From Thioalkalivibrio thiocyanodenitrificans ARhD 1 (GTDB lineage Bacteria; Pseudomonadota; Gammaproteobacteria; Ectothiorhodospirales; Ectothiorhodospiraceae), in contig NZ_KB900536.1 of the NCBI RefSeq assembly GCF_000378965.1, positions 1,976,052 through 2,040,051 on the forward strand: a DNA stretch of 64,000 nt, read 5' to 3'. This document shows positions 1 through 8,434 of the stretch, piece by piece. Numbering within the stretch: the stretch's first letter is position 1; each line of letters begins with the position of its first letter. The translations under genes were made by a program, and so were the position numbers. The notes beneath the pieces are model-generated. The model saw only the letters and a list, made by a program, of their open reading frames with translations, did no database searches and was not told the origin of the DNA.

Positions 1-454
1 AGGCACCGATCGTCTCGAAGGCACCGCCCAGTTCCATCGGACCACCCGTGGGCCAGGCCGCTTCAAAATCAGGCCAAAGGAACAGGTGCGTGGCCAGCCC
101 GGTGCCTTCGCCGCCGAGCCAGGGCAGGGCCAGCATGCGGACATAGAACAGGGCCCCGAAGAAGGCGGCGAAGAACATCACCTCGGAGAGGATGAACCAG
201 CCCATGCCCCACCGGAAGGAACGGTCCACCTGGGCGTTGTACAACCCGGCCTGGCTTTCGGAGATCACGGTGCCGAACCAGCCGAAAACCATGTAAAGCG
301 TGACGACCACGCCGGTCAGCAACACCCATGTGCCCGGGGCGTACCCATTGAACATCATGGACGCCCCGACCACCATCAGAAACAGACCCACCGTCGCTAT
401 GATGGGCCATTTGCTGCCGTGCGGAACGTAGTAACCCCCCTGCGCATGCTCCAT
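1..454 (-). CDS. coxC: Cytochrome c oxidase subunit III (partial, 3' end outside window)
   Basis: This is the N-terminal ~151 residues of the membrane subunit III of an aa3-type cytochrome c oxidase. It begins MEHAQGGYYVPHGSKWP, which is typical of the family, and continues through hydrophobic helices including WFILSEVMFFAAFFGALFY with the conserved helix glutamate. The start at 454 follows the ctaG stop by one base and has a purine-rich site (GAGGGGGA) five bases upstream inside ctaG. It is the last visible gene of the ctaC-ctaD-small ORF-ctaG-coxC operon. The reading frame is open to the window edge, so only truncation by the window is seen. Subunit III contains no redox centres and stabilises proton pumping in this family. 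Confidence 0.95.
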   Translation of the reverse strand, partial: MEHAQGGYYVPHGSKWPIIATVGLFLMVVGASMMFNGYAPGTWVLLTGVVVTLYMVFGWFGTVISESQAGLYNAQVDRSFRWGMGWFILSEVMFFAAFFGALFYVRMLALPWLGGEGTGLATHLFLWPDFEAAWPTGGPMELGGAFETIGA

Positions 455-455
455 G

Positions 456-1037
456 TCATCCCCCTCGCTCATCAGATTTTGAATTCCGGCCTTCGGCCAT
501 ATTCGTAACATCGAAGAATGTGTATGCGAGCGTCACACGTTCCACGTTTGCCGGCAGCCGCGGGTCCACCATGAAGGTAACGGGCATCTCCCTGGACTCC
601 CGTGGCGTGAATTCCTGGCGCGTGAAACAGAAACACTCGGTCTTGTTGAAATGCCGTGATGCGGTGGCCGGCGACACACTGGGCACGGCCTGACCGACGA
701 CTTCCGCATTGCGCCGGTTCTGGGCCACGTAGTTCATGGTGTACTGCTTGCCCGGGTGCACCTTCATGGACGACACCTCCGGACGGAAGTGCCAGTCCAT
801 CTGCTGATTGAGCACGGCCACGAACTCCACGGTCACCATGCGGTTCTCGTCCACCTCGAATTCATCGCCGCCCTCGCTGACCAGGGAGGCACTTCGGCCG
901 TTGAGTCCGGTCACCTCGCAGATGACGTCATACAATGGCACCAGCGCGAAGCCGAAACCGAACATGCCGAGTACCACGGCCCCCAGCACGGTTACGGTAC
1001 GCCGACTGCTGCGTCGAGTTGTCTGTGTCATGGTCAT
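456..1037 (-). CDS. ctaG: Cytochrome c oxidase assembly protein CtaG/Cox11
   Basis: A 193-residue periplasmic copper chaperone that, in this family, delivers CuB to subunit I. One N-terminal transmembrane helix (about residues 15-36) is followed by the Cox11 domain. The copper-binding motif CFCFTRQEF is present about two thirds along, and an earlier cysteine lies in YDVICEVTG. The start ATG at 1037 overlaps the stop of the preceding 40-codon gene in an ATGA arrangement, so translation is probably coupled. Length and motif match intact family members. It lies between ctaD and coxC, the usual gammaproteobacterial place. Confidence 0.96.
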   Translation of the reverse strand: MTMTQTTRRSSRRTVTVLGAVVLGMFGFGFALVPLYDVICEVTGLNGRSASLVSEGGDEFEVDENRMVTVEFVAVLNQQMDWHFRPEVSSMKVHPGKQYTMNYVAQNRRNAEVVGQAVPSVSPATASRHFNKTECFCFTRQEFTPRESREMPVTFMVDPRLPANVERVTLAYTFFDVTNMAEGRNSKSDERGG

Positions 1038-1156
1038 CGCATCGAGATACTGATGAAGAATCCCACATAAAACCCCAGGGCGAGCAATGCGATGATCACC
1101 GCCGTCACGATGATCTTGCGACGGCGGCGTCGATCAACATCGACAATCCAGCGCAC
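1034..1156 (-). CDS. Small membrane protein between ctaD and ctaG (40 aa, GTG start)
   Basis: A 40-codon frame fills the ctaD-ctaG gap exactly. Its GTG start at 1156 directly abuts the ctaD stop and its TGA overlaps the ctaG ATG as ATGA. The product starts VRWIVDVDRRRRRK and then has one hydrophobic helix of about 20 residues (IIVTAVIIALLALGFYVGFF). The arginine-rich stretch before the helix predicts a cytoplasmic N-terminus. Many proteobacterial oxidase operons carry a tiny single-helix protein here, generally thought to assist assembly, but I infer that role from position only. The coupled ends and the perfect helix support a real gene. Confidence 0.72.
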   Translation of the reverse strand: MRWIVDVDRRRRRKIIVTAVIIALLALGFYVGFFISISMR

Positions 1157-2734
1157 TCACTTCACCTCGGGCGGCGTGTTGAAGCTGTGATAGGGCGCCG
1201 GCGAGGCCAGCGTCCACTCGAGGCCTTCCGCCCCTTCCCAGACCCGGTCGGGGGCCCTGGCACCGCCACGGACGCACTTGACCACGAGGTACAGGAAGAT
1301 CAGCTGCGCGAACCCGAACCCGAAGGCACCGATGGTGGCGATCTCGTTGAAGCCGGTGAACTGCATGGCGTAATCCGGGATACGGCGCGGCATACCGGCC
1401 AGACCCAGGAAGTGCATGGGGAAGAAAGTCACGTTGACGAAGATCGTCGACAGCCAGAAATGCCACTTGCCAAGCGTCTCGTCATACATGTGGCCCGTCC
1501 ACTTGGGCAGCCAGTAGTACACCGCGGCCATGATGGAGAACACCGCACCCGGCACCAGCACGTAATGGAAGTGCGCCACCACAAAGTAGGTGTCGTGATA
1601 CTGGAAATCCACCGGCGTGATGGCAAGCATCAGACCCGAGAATCCACCGATGGTGAACATCACGATGAAGCCCAGGGCGAACAGCATGGGGGTCTCAAAG
1701 GTCATGGACCCTCGCCACATGGTGGTCACCCAGTTGAACACCTTCACCCCTGTAGGCACCGCGATGAGCATGGTACTGAACATGAAGAACAGCAGTCCGG
1801 CCAGCGGCAGGCCCACCGTGAACATGTGGTGCGCCCACACGATGAACGACAGGAAGGCGATGGACGCCGTGGCGTAGACCATGGACGCATAACCGAACAA
1901 CGGCTTGCGGGCGAAGGTCGGGACGATGGTGGAGACAATGCCGAATGCCGGCAGGATCAGGATGTACACCTCCGGATGACCGAAGAACCAGAAGATGTGC
2001 TGGAACATGACCGGATCGCCGCCACCGGCGGCGTTGAAGAAGCTGGTCAGAAAGTACTTGTCGGTGAGCAGCATGGTCACCGCGCCGGCCAGCACCGGCA
2101 TGGCAGCGATCAGCAGGAAGGCCGTGATCAGCCAGGTCCATACAAACAGGGGCATCTTCATGAGCGTCATGCCCGGCGCCCGAAGGTTGAGGATGGTGGC
2201 AATCACGTTGATGGCGCCCATGATGGAGGAGATGCCCATCAGGTGTATCGAGAAGATCAGGAACGGGAACGCGTCCCCTGTCTGCAGCACCAGGGGCGGA
2301 TATATCGTCCAGCCGCTGGCCGGCGCCCCGCCCGGCATGAACAGAGTCGAGAGGAGCATCGTGAACGCAAAGGGCAGGATCCAGAAGCTCCAGTTGTTCA
2401 TGCGCGGCAGCGCCATGTCCGGCGCACCCACCATGAGCGGGATCTGCCAGTTGGCCAGGCCCGTGAAGGCGGGCATCACCACGCCGAAGATCATGACCAG
2501 AGCATGCATGGTGGTCATGGAATTAAAGAACTGCGGATCCACCATCTGCAGGCCCGGCTGGAAAAGCTCCGCCCGGATGACCAGCGCCATGGCGCCGCCG
2601 ATGAAGAACATGATCAGGGAGAACCACAGGTACAGGGAACCGATGTCCTTGTGGTTCGTCGTGAACAGCCAGCGAGTGATCCCCTTGGGGTGTTCCTCGT
2701 CGTGATGGATAACGTCTGAACTCACCGCACTCAT
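1157..2734 (-). CDS. ctaD: Cytochrome c oxidase subunit I (aa3 type)
   Basis: The 525-residue catalytic haem-copper subunit, which reduces O2 to water and pumps protons. Twelve-helix architecture is evident. The GHPEVY motif (CuB histidine, crosslinked tyrosine and the A1-type glutamate), the HH pair in WAHHMFTVG for CuB, and [14 protein letters not shown] (haem a3 and haem a ligands) are all present. The start at 2734 has AGAGGA eight bases upstream. The order ctaC-ctaD-ctaG-coxC is standard. The GHPEV glutamate marks it as an A1-type oxidase rather than cbb3 or bo3; pairing with a haem-c-fused subunit II shows it takes electrons from cytochrome c. Confidence 0.98.
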   Translation of the reverse strand: MSAVSSDVIHHDEEHPKGITRWLFTTNHKDIGSLYLWFSLIMFFIGGAMALVIRAELFQPGLQMVDPQFFNSMTTMHALVMIFGVVMPAFTGLANWQIPLMVGAPDMALPRMNNWSFWILPFAFTMLLSTLFMPGGAPASGWTIYPPLVLQTGDAFPFLIFSIHLMGISSIMGAINVIATILNLRAPGMTLMKMPLFVWTWLITAFLLIAAMPVLAGAVTMLLTDKYFLTSFFNAAGGGDPVMFQHIFWFFGHPEVYILILPAFGIVSTIVPTFARKPLFGYASMVYATASIAFLSFIVWAHHMFTVGLPLAGLLFFMFSTMLIAVPTGVKVFNWVTTMWRGSMTFETPMLFALGFIVMFTIGGFSGLMLAITPVDFQYHDTYFVVAHFHYVLVPGAVFSIMAAVYYWLPKWTGHMYDETLGKWHFWLSTIFVNVTFFPMHFLGLAGMPRRIPDYAMQFTGFNEIATIGAFGFGFAQLIFLYLVVKCVRGGARAPDRVWEGAEGLEWTLASPAPYHSFNTPPEVK

Positions 2735-2771
2735 GTCAGCGTCCTCTTATTCGTTTGACTCGTGAAACCGG

Positions 2772-3902
2772 TTAGCGCAGCGCGCCGATCTGGGGGGGCT
2801 GAATCTGGTCGCCCGTGTCATTGCCCCAGGCATTGCGCTGATAGGTGATTACCGCCGCCAGATCCACGTCATTGAGCTGCGGTCCGAATGCCGGCATCGC
2901 GGTGCCGGACCTGCCACGCATCACAATCTCCATGTGCGCTTCGAGATCACCGGTCGCGATCTCGCTGCCGCTGATGGCCGGAAACACATTGGGGATGCCC
3001 TCACCGTTGACCTGGTGACAGGAAGCGCATTGCGCCTCGTGGACGCGCTGTCCCCGGCTCATGAGGTCCTCCATGGCGAGTTCCGCCGAAGCCAGGGCCT
3101 CTTCGGCGGCGTTATGATCCTGTTGCTCCCTGAGCCAGGCCTCCCAGGCATCCTGCTCCTTGGCCACCACCACGATGGGCATGAAGCCGTGGTCGCGCCC
3201 GCAGAGTTCGGCGCACTGACCACGATAAACGCCGGGTTCGTTGACCTGGAACCAGAGTTCGTTGATGAAGCCGGGGATGGCGTCCTTCTTGACCGCCAGT
3301 TCCGGCACCCACCATGCGTGAATCACGTCATTGGAGGTAAGCAGCAGCCGCACCTTTTTGTCCACCGGCACCACCACGGGGTTGTCCACGTCCAGCAGGT
3401 AGTGCTCGCCCTTTTCCTCCATGCCGAGGATCTCGGTGCGGGGTGTGGCCAGGTTGCTGAAAAAGCCCACGTCCTCGTCGATGTACTCGTAATGCCACTT
3501 CCACTGGTAGGCGGTCGACTTGATGGTCAGGTCCGAATCGGTCGTGTCTTCCATGGCAATGAGGACTCGGGTGGCAGGGATGGCCATACCCACCAGAATC
3601 AGGAACGGAATGATCGTCCACACCACCTCGATGGTGGTGTTCTCATGGAAGGTGGCCGGCTTGGCGCCCAGCGATTTCCGGTGCTTGAGAATGGAGTAGA
3701 ACATCACTCCGAAGACCACCACGCCGATGATCACGCAGATCCAGAAGATCAGCATGTGCAGCCCGTAAACGCGGGCGCTGATATCGGTCACGCCCACGGG
3801 CATATTGAGCCCGTAGTTGGTGGCGAAGGCCGAACCCGAGAGCATCAGGAGAAGCACACCCATGCAGGCGCTCGCCAGCCCTCTCTTCTTTCCAGACGTC
3901 AT
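2772..3902 (-). CDS. ctaC: Cytochrome c oxidase subunit II fused to cytochrome c
   Basis: A 376-residue subunit II with a signal peptide ending near SGSAFA, two transmembrane helices, the CuA cupredoxin domain and an extra C-terminal cytochrome c domain (caa3-like). CuA ligands are visible as HAWWVPEL and YRGQCAELCGRDHGFMP. The fused haem site is CASCHQVNGEG with a probable axial methionine in AMPAFGPQL. The start at 3902 is preceded by GGAGGGGGAG. The fusion supplies a built-in electron-entry haem, common in proteobacteria that respire with soluble cytochrome c. It is the first dedicated oxidase subunit of the operon, after the DUF2244 gene. Confidence 0.97.
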   Translation of the reverse strand: MTSGKKRGLASACMGVLLLMLSGSAFATNYGLNMPVGVTDISARVYGLHMLIFWICVIIGVVVFGVMFYSILKHRKSLGAKPATFHENTTIEVVWTIIPFLILVGMAIPATRVLIAMEDTTDSDLTIKSTAYQWKWHYEYIDEDVGFFSNLATPRTEILGMEEKGEHYLLDVDNPVVVPVDKKVRLLLTSNDVIHAWWVPELAVKKDAIPGFINELWFQVNEPGVYRGQCAELCGRDHGFMPIVVVAKEQDAWEAWLREQQDHNAAEEALASAELAMEDLMSRGQRVHEAQCASCHQVNGEGIPNVFPAISGSEIATGDLEAHMEIVMRGRSGTAMPAFGPQLNDVDLAAVITYQRNAWGNDTGDQIQPPQIGALR

Positions 3903-3926
3903 AACTCTCCCCCTCCAAGACAGACC

Positions 3927-4484
3927 TTAAGATAATTGGTGGTTGACCGCGATTTGCTTTTCTTGATTCGGGGAACCGTGCCTCGATCCGGCAGGCACGG
4001 GCCATGGCGGCGCATGGATGGCCGCGCGCAGCGCCGCAGCCAACCCCTGGCGTTCTTCTTCACCCAGACACCGGCCGATCTCGACCCCCAGATCCGGCGA
4101 CGATATGAACAGCCGGCTGGGGTGCCCTTGCCGGGCCCCGGCATTCAGGATCACCCGCGACTGGCCGCGCGGCAGACGGAAGCGGCGCTCCGGGCGGATG
4201 CCCGCCACCGATATGGTCACCGACGGTGCACTCACGTCGATGATTTCCGTGCGCCGCCCGCGACGATGGACCGCATACAGGGCAATACCCACAGCCAGGA
4301 GTTCAAGCCCCGCAAACGGCGCCACCATCCAGAGACCCGCCAGGACGAAGCCCGACGCCACCAGGAACAGCACCAGCCCCACCAGGGCAATGAACAGACA
4401 GTTGCCCTGCCAGCTCAGAGAGTGGTTGGGACTGACCACAAAGCGACGATCGACATCGTCGGGATCCGGTGCAGCGGCAAGCAT
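3927..4484 (-). CDS. DUF2244 family integral membrane protein
   Basis: A 185-residue protein with two adjacent hydrophobic helices (about residues 28-70), then a soluble domain with RRGRRTEIIDV and RLPRGQSRVILN segments characteristic of DUF2244. The family is repeatedly found ahead of cytochrome oxidase genes in proteobacteria, but its function is unknown. The start at 4484 has GGAG seven bases upstream. It is probably the first gene of the oxidase operon, 24 bases before ctaC. A role in oxidase biogenesis is inferred from position only. Confidence 0.85.
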   Translation of the reverse strand: MLAAAPDPDDVDRRFVVSPNHSLSWQGNCLFIALVGLVLFLVASGFVLAGLWMVAPFAGLELLAVGIALYAVHRRGRRTEIIDVSAPSVTISVAGIRPERRFRLPRGQSRVILNAGARQGHPSRLFISSPDLGVEIGRCLGEEERQGLAAALRAAIHAPPWPVPAGSRHGSPNQEKQIAVNHQLS

Positions 4485-4785
4485 TCAACTCTCCAGCCTC
4501 GCGTACTCAGGCTCAGACCCTCGATAGACTACTTCGGCAATCTAGAGGCACTTCCATCCGCGATAAAACATTATTTTTTTATGGCGCTAATAGGTTTTTA
4601 TGATTTATGGGGCCTATATATTATTTTTTTGACCGTTCACGTCAACTGCTGTGCGTTTTTCTTATAGCATGTATTTATTTTTTTTTAAACCTAATAGCCC
4701 GTTCTCAGACGCCCCCCCTGCAGGCACAGGCCGGCCAGGCCCGCTCCTGAGCACGAGGGGCCGATCCCGGGCGGGGGTGTGTCCT
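4485..4785. other. Intergenic region with AT-rich core
   Basis: No gene is supported here. The stretch from about 4555 to 4700 is strikingly AT-rich for this genome, with several runs of T (4573-4580, 4624-4630, 4677-4686). It holds the probable oxidase-operon promoter and, at the far end, an 11-bp inverted repeat beside the bioC stop. The local composition could mark a promoter region with an upstream AT element. Confidence 0.6.
4618..4645 (-). promoter_or_regulatory. Candidate sigma-70 promoter of the oxidase operon with overlapping palindrome
   Basis: Read on the minus strand, TTGACG (4640-4645) and TAATAT (4618-4623) are separated by 16 bases, about 134 bases before the first gene's ATG. 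The -35 is the left arm of the interrupted palindrome TTGAC-N7-GTCAA (4629-4645), which could be an operator. Its spacing does not fit the FNR box TTGAT-N4-ATCAA. Sequence pattern only. Confidence 0.45.
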
Positions 4786-4796
4786 TCAGGAGCGGG
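4740..4796. repeat. 11-bp perfect inverted repeat at bioC 3' end
   Basis: CCCGCTCCTGA (4740-4750) is the exact reverse complement of TCAGGAGCGGG (4786-4796), with a 35-base loop. The right arm contains the bioC stop codon. No T-run follows on the minus strand, so it is not a classical intrinsic terminator; it might stabilise the transcript end. Confidence 0.5.
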
Positions 4797-5661
4797 GAAG
4801 AATGGGGATATGGCCCTCAGGCCGCCCAGCGGGCCCGGCAGCAGGAATCTCCGGCGCCCAGGCGTGACCGTAGATCACTTCATAGGTGGCCGGGAGACGG
4901 TCGTCGGACAAACGGAACGCGTCGTAGGCTGACTCCACCGTCCGCAGACGGGCGCGGGTGGTCAGACCCCGTTCGCGACCGGCGTTGGCATTGGTGGCAC
5001 CGATCGCGCGCAGGTCGGCCAGCAACCGGCCCAGATCCGGGTAAGTCACCGTCACCATTTCCATATCCATGACCGGATCGGCGAAACCGGCCCGCACCAG
5101 GGCATCGCCGATATCGTGCATGTCCATAAAGACATTCACATGCACATGGTCGGCATCCGCGGCCTGCCAGGCCGCGCGCAGTTCCTTGAGGGTGTCCGGA
5201 CCGAACGTGGTGAACATGAGCAGCCCGCCGGGGGCAAGCACACGCCGGAACCCCCGCAGGGTGCGCTCCAGGTCATTGCACCACTGGAGCGCCAGGCTGG
5301 AGAAGAGCAGATCCAGACTGGCATCGGCAAGGGGCAGGCCTTCCAGATCCGCACATACCCAGTCCGGCCTGCGCCACCACCCGGACTGGCGCCGTGCGCG
5401 CCGCAGCATGGCCAGGGAAAGATCGAGCCCCAGGAGCCGTGCGCGCGGATAGCGGCGACGCAGGCCGCGCGCGCCGCGCCCGGTGCCGGTGCCGGCGTCC
5501 AGGATATGCCGGGGCGCGAGCTTCACCCAGTCGAGGCGTTCCAGGAGACGGTCGCAGATCTCGTGCTGGAGCGGCGCGGCGGCATCGTAACCGGCCGCCG
5601 CCCGATCGAAGGTGGCCCTTACGCGGCGCTTGTCCAGCCGGTAACGATCCCCGTCAGTCAC
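4786..5661 (-). CDS. bioC: Malonyl-ACP O-methyltransferase (biotin synthesis)
   Basis: A class I SAM-dependent methyltransferase of 291 residues. BioC methylates malonyl-ACP to disguise it as a fatty-acid primer for pimelate synthesis. The N-terminal RVRATFDRAAAGYDAAAPLQ segment and the SAM motif ILDAGTGTGRGA are typical, followed by LLGLDLSLAMLRRAR. I chose the GTG at 5661 because it has GGAG seven bases upstream and overlaps the bioH end by eight bases; a longer frame to 5694 adds 11 residues with no better site. The adjacent bioH makes the assignment firm. The rest of the bio operon is not in the window. Confidence 0.9.
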   Translation of the reverse strand: MTDGDRYRLDKRRVRATFDRAAAGYDAAAPLQHEICDRLLERLDWVKLAPRHILDAGTGTGRGARGLRRRYPRARLLGLDLSLAMLRRARRQSGWWRRPDWVCADLEGLPLADASLDLLFSSLALQWCNDLERTLRGFRRVLAPGGLLMFTTFGPDTLKELRAAWQAADADHVHVNVFMDMHDIGDALVRAGFADPVMDMEMVTVTYPDLGRLLADLRAIGATNANAGRERGLTTRARLRTVESAYDAFRLSDDRLPATYEVIYGHAWAPEIPAAGPAGRPEGHIPILPRS

Positions 5662-6403
5662 GGGCCGACTCCATGATCCGTTCCGCCAGGGCATCCGCGT
5701 GGCTGAGGAGGGGGGCGTGGCCCGCCCCGGGGAGCACCTCCACCGGCATCCCCGGGCGCAGGCGCCGCAGGTCGTCGGCCACCGCCCGGGGCACCAGGGT
5801 GTCCAGCGCGCCCAGCACGGCCGAGACGGGGACCTTCAGGGCGGCGAACCGGGAACGCAGGTCGGAATCACGCAGCACCTCAAGCCCTTCGGCCAGCGCC
5901 CGGGGATGAGGCAAGGCCTGAAGACAGCGCGCCTTCAGGTCACGCAGGCCCACCGCGCGTCCGGGCACACCATGGACCTGCAACGCCAGGAAACGCGTCA
6001 GCGTGGCCCGGTAATCCCTGGACAGGTCACGGGCAAAGTCCGCCAGCACCTCCGCCTGCACCGCATGCGGCCAGTCAGCCGCCTGCACGAACCGGGGCGT
6101 GGCCGCCACCAGGACCACACGCACCACCCTGGCGGGATAGCGCTGCGCCATGTCAAGCGCCAGCAGACCGCCCAGGGACCAGCCCACCGCGGTGACCGGG
6201 CCGTCCAGCCCCGCGGCCAGATCGGCGGTGGCACTGCCCAGGTCGCCGAATCGACCCTCCACGGCTCGCGCGCCATGGCCGGGCAGATCCGGCACCAGCA
6301 GCCGCGCACGCCCGGCCAGTTGTTCGGCCAGCGGTTCCCAGACGGCAGCATTCAACCCCCATCCATGCAGGCACAGCAGCGCGGGCTTCACCTCAGCACT
6401 CAC
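5654..6403 (-). CDS. bioH: Pimeloyl-ACP methyl ester carboxylesterase
   Basis: An alpha/beta hydrolase of 249 residues that removes the methyl ester once the pimeloyl chain is built, undoing the BioC step. HGWGLNAAVW near the N-terminus matches the BioH oxyanion region. The nucleophile elbow is GWSLGG; the acid is the aspartate in GALDTLVP and the base the histidine in GAGHAPLLSH. It is transcribed with bioC, overlapping it by eight bases, and is divergent from plsY across an 87-base gap. Complete and full length. Confidence 0.93.
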   Translation of the reverse strand: MSAEVKPALLCLHGWGLNAAVWEPLAEQLAGRARLLVPDLPGHGARAVEGRFGDLGSATADLAAGLDGPVTAVGWSLGGLLALDMAQRYPARVVRVVLVAATPRFVQAADWPHAVQAEVLADFARDLSRDYRATLTRFLALQVHGVPGRAVGLRDLKARCLQALPHPRALAEGLEVLRDSDLRSRFAALKVPVSAVLGALDTLVPRAVADDLRRLRPGMPVEVLPGAGHAPLLSHADALAERIMESARD

Positions 6404-6490
6404 GGATTACCCGGCCTCTCAACTCGGGTATCATCCCCGCTCTGCCATTGATTCGCCCGTACTTCATCCGTCATCCAAGGAATCCCGTTC

Positions 6491-7078
6491 ATGCTGTTGG
6501 CCATTGCGCTGGTGCTCGCCGCTTACCTGATGGGCTCGGTCTCCACCGCCATCCTGGTCTGCCGTATGGCCGGCCTGCCGGATCCGCGCGGACAGGGATC
6601 GGGCAACCCGGGCGCCACCAACGTACTGCGCACCGGCGACAAGGGGGCGGCCATCATCACCCTGCTGGGCGATCTCCTCAAGGGGCTTGTGCCGGTGCTT
6701 GTTGCCCAGGCACTGGGGCTCGGACCCGTGTGGGTGTCCGCCGTGGCCCTTGCCGCGTTTCTGGGCCACCTGTACCCGGTCTACCACGGATTCCGGGGCG
6801 GGAAGGGCGTGGCGACCGCCCTGGGCGTGATCCTCGGCATCCACTGGCTCACGGGGCTGGCCGCCCTGGCCACCTGGCTCCTGATGGTGGCCGTCTTCCG
6901 GATCTCATCCCTGGGCGCCCTGACCGCCGCCACCCTCATGCCCCTCTACATGCACCTGCTCACGGGCGAGCCCTGGTTCGTGCTCGCGGGCGTACTCCTG
7001 ACCCTGCTGGTCTACTGGCGCCACCGCCGCAACATCCGCAACCTGCTGGCGGGGAAAGAGCCGAGAATAGGAGCTTAA
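6491..7078 (+). CDS. plsY: Glycerol-3-phosphate acyltransferase PlsY
   Basis: An integral inner-membrane enzyme of 195 residues that acylates glycerol-3-phosphate from acyl-phosphate, the first step of phospholipid synthesis. The three family motifs are present: GSVSTAILVCR near the start, GSGNPGATNVLR, and GFRGGKGVATALG. Five hydrophobic segments are evident. It sits next to tsaD as in many gammaproteobacteria. Its TAA stop (7076-7078) lies in the left arm of a heptamer hairpin that separates it from the convergent tsaD. Confidence 0.97.
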   Translation: MLLAIALVLAAYLMGSVSTAILVCRMAGLPDPRGQGSGNPGATNVLRTGDKGAAIITLLGDLLKGLVPVLVAQALGLGPVWVSAVALAAFLGHLYPVYHGFRGGKGVATALGVILGIHWLTGLAALATWLLMVAVFRISSLGALTAATLMPLYMHLLTGEPWFVLAGVLLTLLVYWRHRRNIRNLLAGKEPRIGA

Positions 7079-7151
7079 GTGAGAAGGGGGAATTGGGAAA
7101 TTGGAAGTTAAGGCCTTTTACTTCGCACTTCCCAATTCCCACTTCTCACTT
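7077..7151. repeat. Heptamer-repeat hairpin, plsY/tsaD (convergent)
   Basis: A 32-base left arm (7077-7108, heptamers AAGTGAG, AAGGGGG, AATTGGG, AAATTGG) pairs with a 32-base right arm (7120-7151, whose reverse complement reads AAGTGAG, AAGTGGG, AATTGGG, AAGTGCG). Twenty-eight of 32 positions match, around an 11-base loop TAAGGCCTTTT. The hairpin occupies the whole gap, and both flanking stop codons overlap its arms. It may act as a bidirectional transcript end. First member of the family described in the findings. Confidence 0.9.
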
Positions 7152-8146
7152 CAAGACAGTCCCCACCGCGCGCGCGCCCGGATGGTCAGGTCCTCCGATT
7201 CACCCGCCTGCAGCCGAAGGAGGCCGGCCAGCGCGATCATGGCGCCGTTGTCGGTACAGAATTCCAGCGCGGGGTAGTGAACACTTGCGCCCTCGGCCTG
7301 CACCGCCTCCCGCAGCCGCTCACGCAGGCGCCGGTTGGCGCCGACACCGCCGGCCACCACCAGGCGGGCGGCGCCCGTCTCCCGAATGGCCCGCAGACAC
7401 TTGATCACCAGGGTATCCACCACCGCCTCCTCAAACGCCCGGGCCACGTCCGCACGGTCCTGCTCCGTCTCCACCTCGCGAAGGGTGGTGAGCGCCCGCG
7501 TCTTCAGGCCGGAGAAACTGAAATCCAGGCCGGGGCGGTCCGTCATGGGCCGGGGAAAGTGAAAGCGTTGCGGGTCCCCCTGGCCGGCCAGCGCGGCGAG
7601 CGCGGGCCCGCCCGGATACCCCAGGCCCAGGAGCTTGGCGGTCTTGTCGAAGGCCTCGCCGGCGGCATCGTCCAGGCTCTCGCCGAGAATGCGGTAACGT
7701 CCCAGACCCCGGACGTCCACCAGCATGGTGTGGCCGCCGGACACCAGCAGGGCGACAAACGGGTAGGCGGGTGGATCCGCATCCAGCATCGGGGCCAGCA
7801 GGTGGCCCTCCATGTGATGCACCCCCACCGCCGGAAGTCCCCACGCCCATGCAAGACTGCGGGCCACGCCGGCGCCCACCAGCAATGCCCCCAGCAGGCC
7901 CGGACCGGCGGTGTAGGCAATGCCGGAGAGATCCGACGGCCCGGTGCCGGCGTCGTCCAGGGCCTGGCGAATCAGGGGCAGCAGCTTGCGAATATGGTCC
8001 CGGGAGGCCAGTTCGGGCACCACCCCGCCATATTCCGCGTGCAGGGCCACCTGGCTGTACAGGGCATGGGACAACAGCCCGTGCGCGCCGTCCACCACCG
8101 CCACACCGGTTTCATCACAGGAGGTCTCGATACCCAGAACGCGCAT
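7151..8146 (-). CDS. tsaD: tRNA N6-adenosine threonylcarbamoyltransferase
   Basis: A 331-residue ASKHA-fold enzyme that transfers threonylcarbamoyl to A37 of ANN-decoding tRNAs, with TsaB and TsaE. The start [17 protein letters not shown] is diagnostic. The metal-binding histidines are in HHMEGH, and [12 protein letters not shown] and [16 protein letters not shown] are conserved. I take the ATG at 8146; a GTG at 8155 is an alternative with no better ribosome site. Divergent from rpsU, the standard tsaD<>rpsU arrangement. Its TGA lies in the heptamer hairpin shared with plsY. Confidence 0.97.
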   Translation of the reverse strand: MRVLGIETSCDETGVAVVDGAHGLLSHALYSQVALHAEYGGVVPELASRDHIRKLLPLIRQALDDAGTGPSDLSGIAYTAGPGLLGALLVGAGVARSLAWAWGLPAVGVHHMEGHLLAPMLDADPPAYPFVALLVSGGHTMLVDVRGLGRYRILGESLDDAAGEAFDKTAKLLGLGYPGGPALAALAGQGDPQRFHFPRPMTDRPGLDFSFSGLKTRALTTLREVETEQDRADVARAFEEAVVDTLVIKCLRAIRETGAARLVVAGGVGANRRLRERLREAVQAEGASVHYPALEFCTDNGAMIALAGLLRLQAGESEDLTIRARARWGLS

Positions 8147-8164
8147 GCTTCTCACAGGAAATGG

Positions 8165-8304
8165 TCAGGATAAACAGAATTGATCAGGACAGAGGCCATC
8201 GGGACGGAAGCGGAAGCACGGATACCCGCCACCCGCATTCTGACCGGGGAAGTCATTCAGCGTTTCATTATAAGCCTGTCATTCCTCAAAAATCCTGTTC
8301 ATCC
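8165..8304. repeat. Inverted repeat of AACAGGATT-type units in the tsaD/rpsU promoter region
   Basis: The left arm (about 8168-8189, GGATAAACAGAATTGATCAGGA) and the right arm (about 8283-8304) are inverted copies matching at roughly 17 of 22 positions, separated by about 93 bases. The units resemble a nine-to-ten-base repeat around AACAGGAT. It lies between divergent genes, unlike the heptamer hairpins, which sit at gene ends. A half copy of a similar unit array precedes aroB. Confidence 0.55.
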
Positions 8305-8344
8305 CCCCCCATAAAGACCACCCCCCGACCGGCCCAACCAACCT

Positions 8345-8373
8345 TTGGCATTTCCCGCCGGAATCCTTATAAT
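8345..8373 (+). promoter_or_regulatory. Sigma-70 promoter of rpsU
   Basis: TTGGCA (8345-8350) and a perfect TATAAT (8368-8373) are separated by 17 bases, 62 bases before the rpsU ATG. Five of six -35 positions match consensus. Strong housekeeping promoter expected for a ribosomal protein gene. Confidence 0.85.
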
Positions 8374-8403
8374 GCGCGATTCTTCGTCCCCGGGCGCCGG
8401 GGC

Positions 8404-8417
8404 GTTGAACGTTCAAC
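8404..8417. promoter_or_regulatory. Perfect 14-bp palindrome in the rpsU leader
   Basis: GTTGAACGTTCAAC is fully self-complementary and lies about 25 bases downstream of the probable rpsU transcription start. It could be an operator or a small leader hairpin. Nothing identifies a binding protein. Confidence 0.5.
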
Positions 8418-8434
8418 ACTGACAGGATGATCTG

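Noticed and set aside
935-2719. Long open frame opposite ctaD
   Set aside because: It is the complement of a conserved oxidase gene; the product is low-complexity His/Arg/Asp-rich with no recognisable domain, as expected of antisense frames in GC-rich DNA.
4629-4645. FNR/Anr box before the oxidase operon
   Set aside because: The half-sites TTGAC/GTCAA are separated by seven bases; the FNR box needs TTGAT with a four-base spacer.
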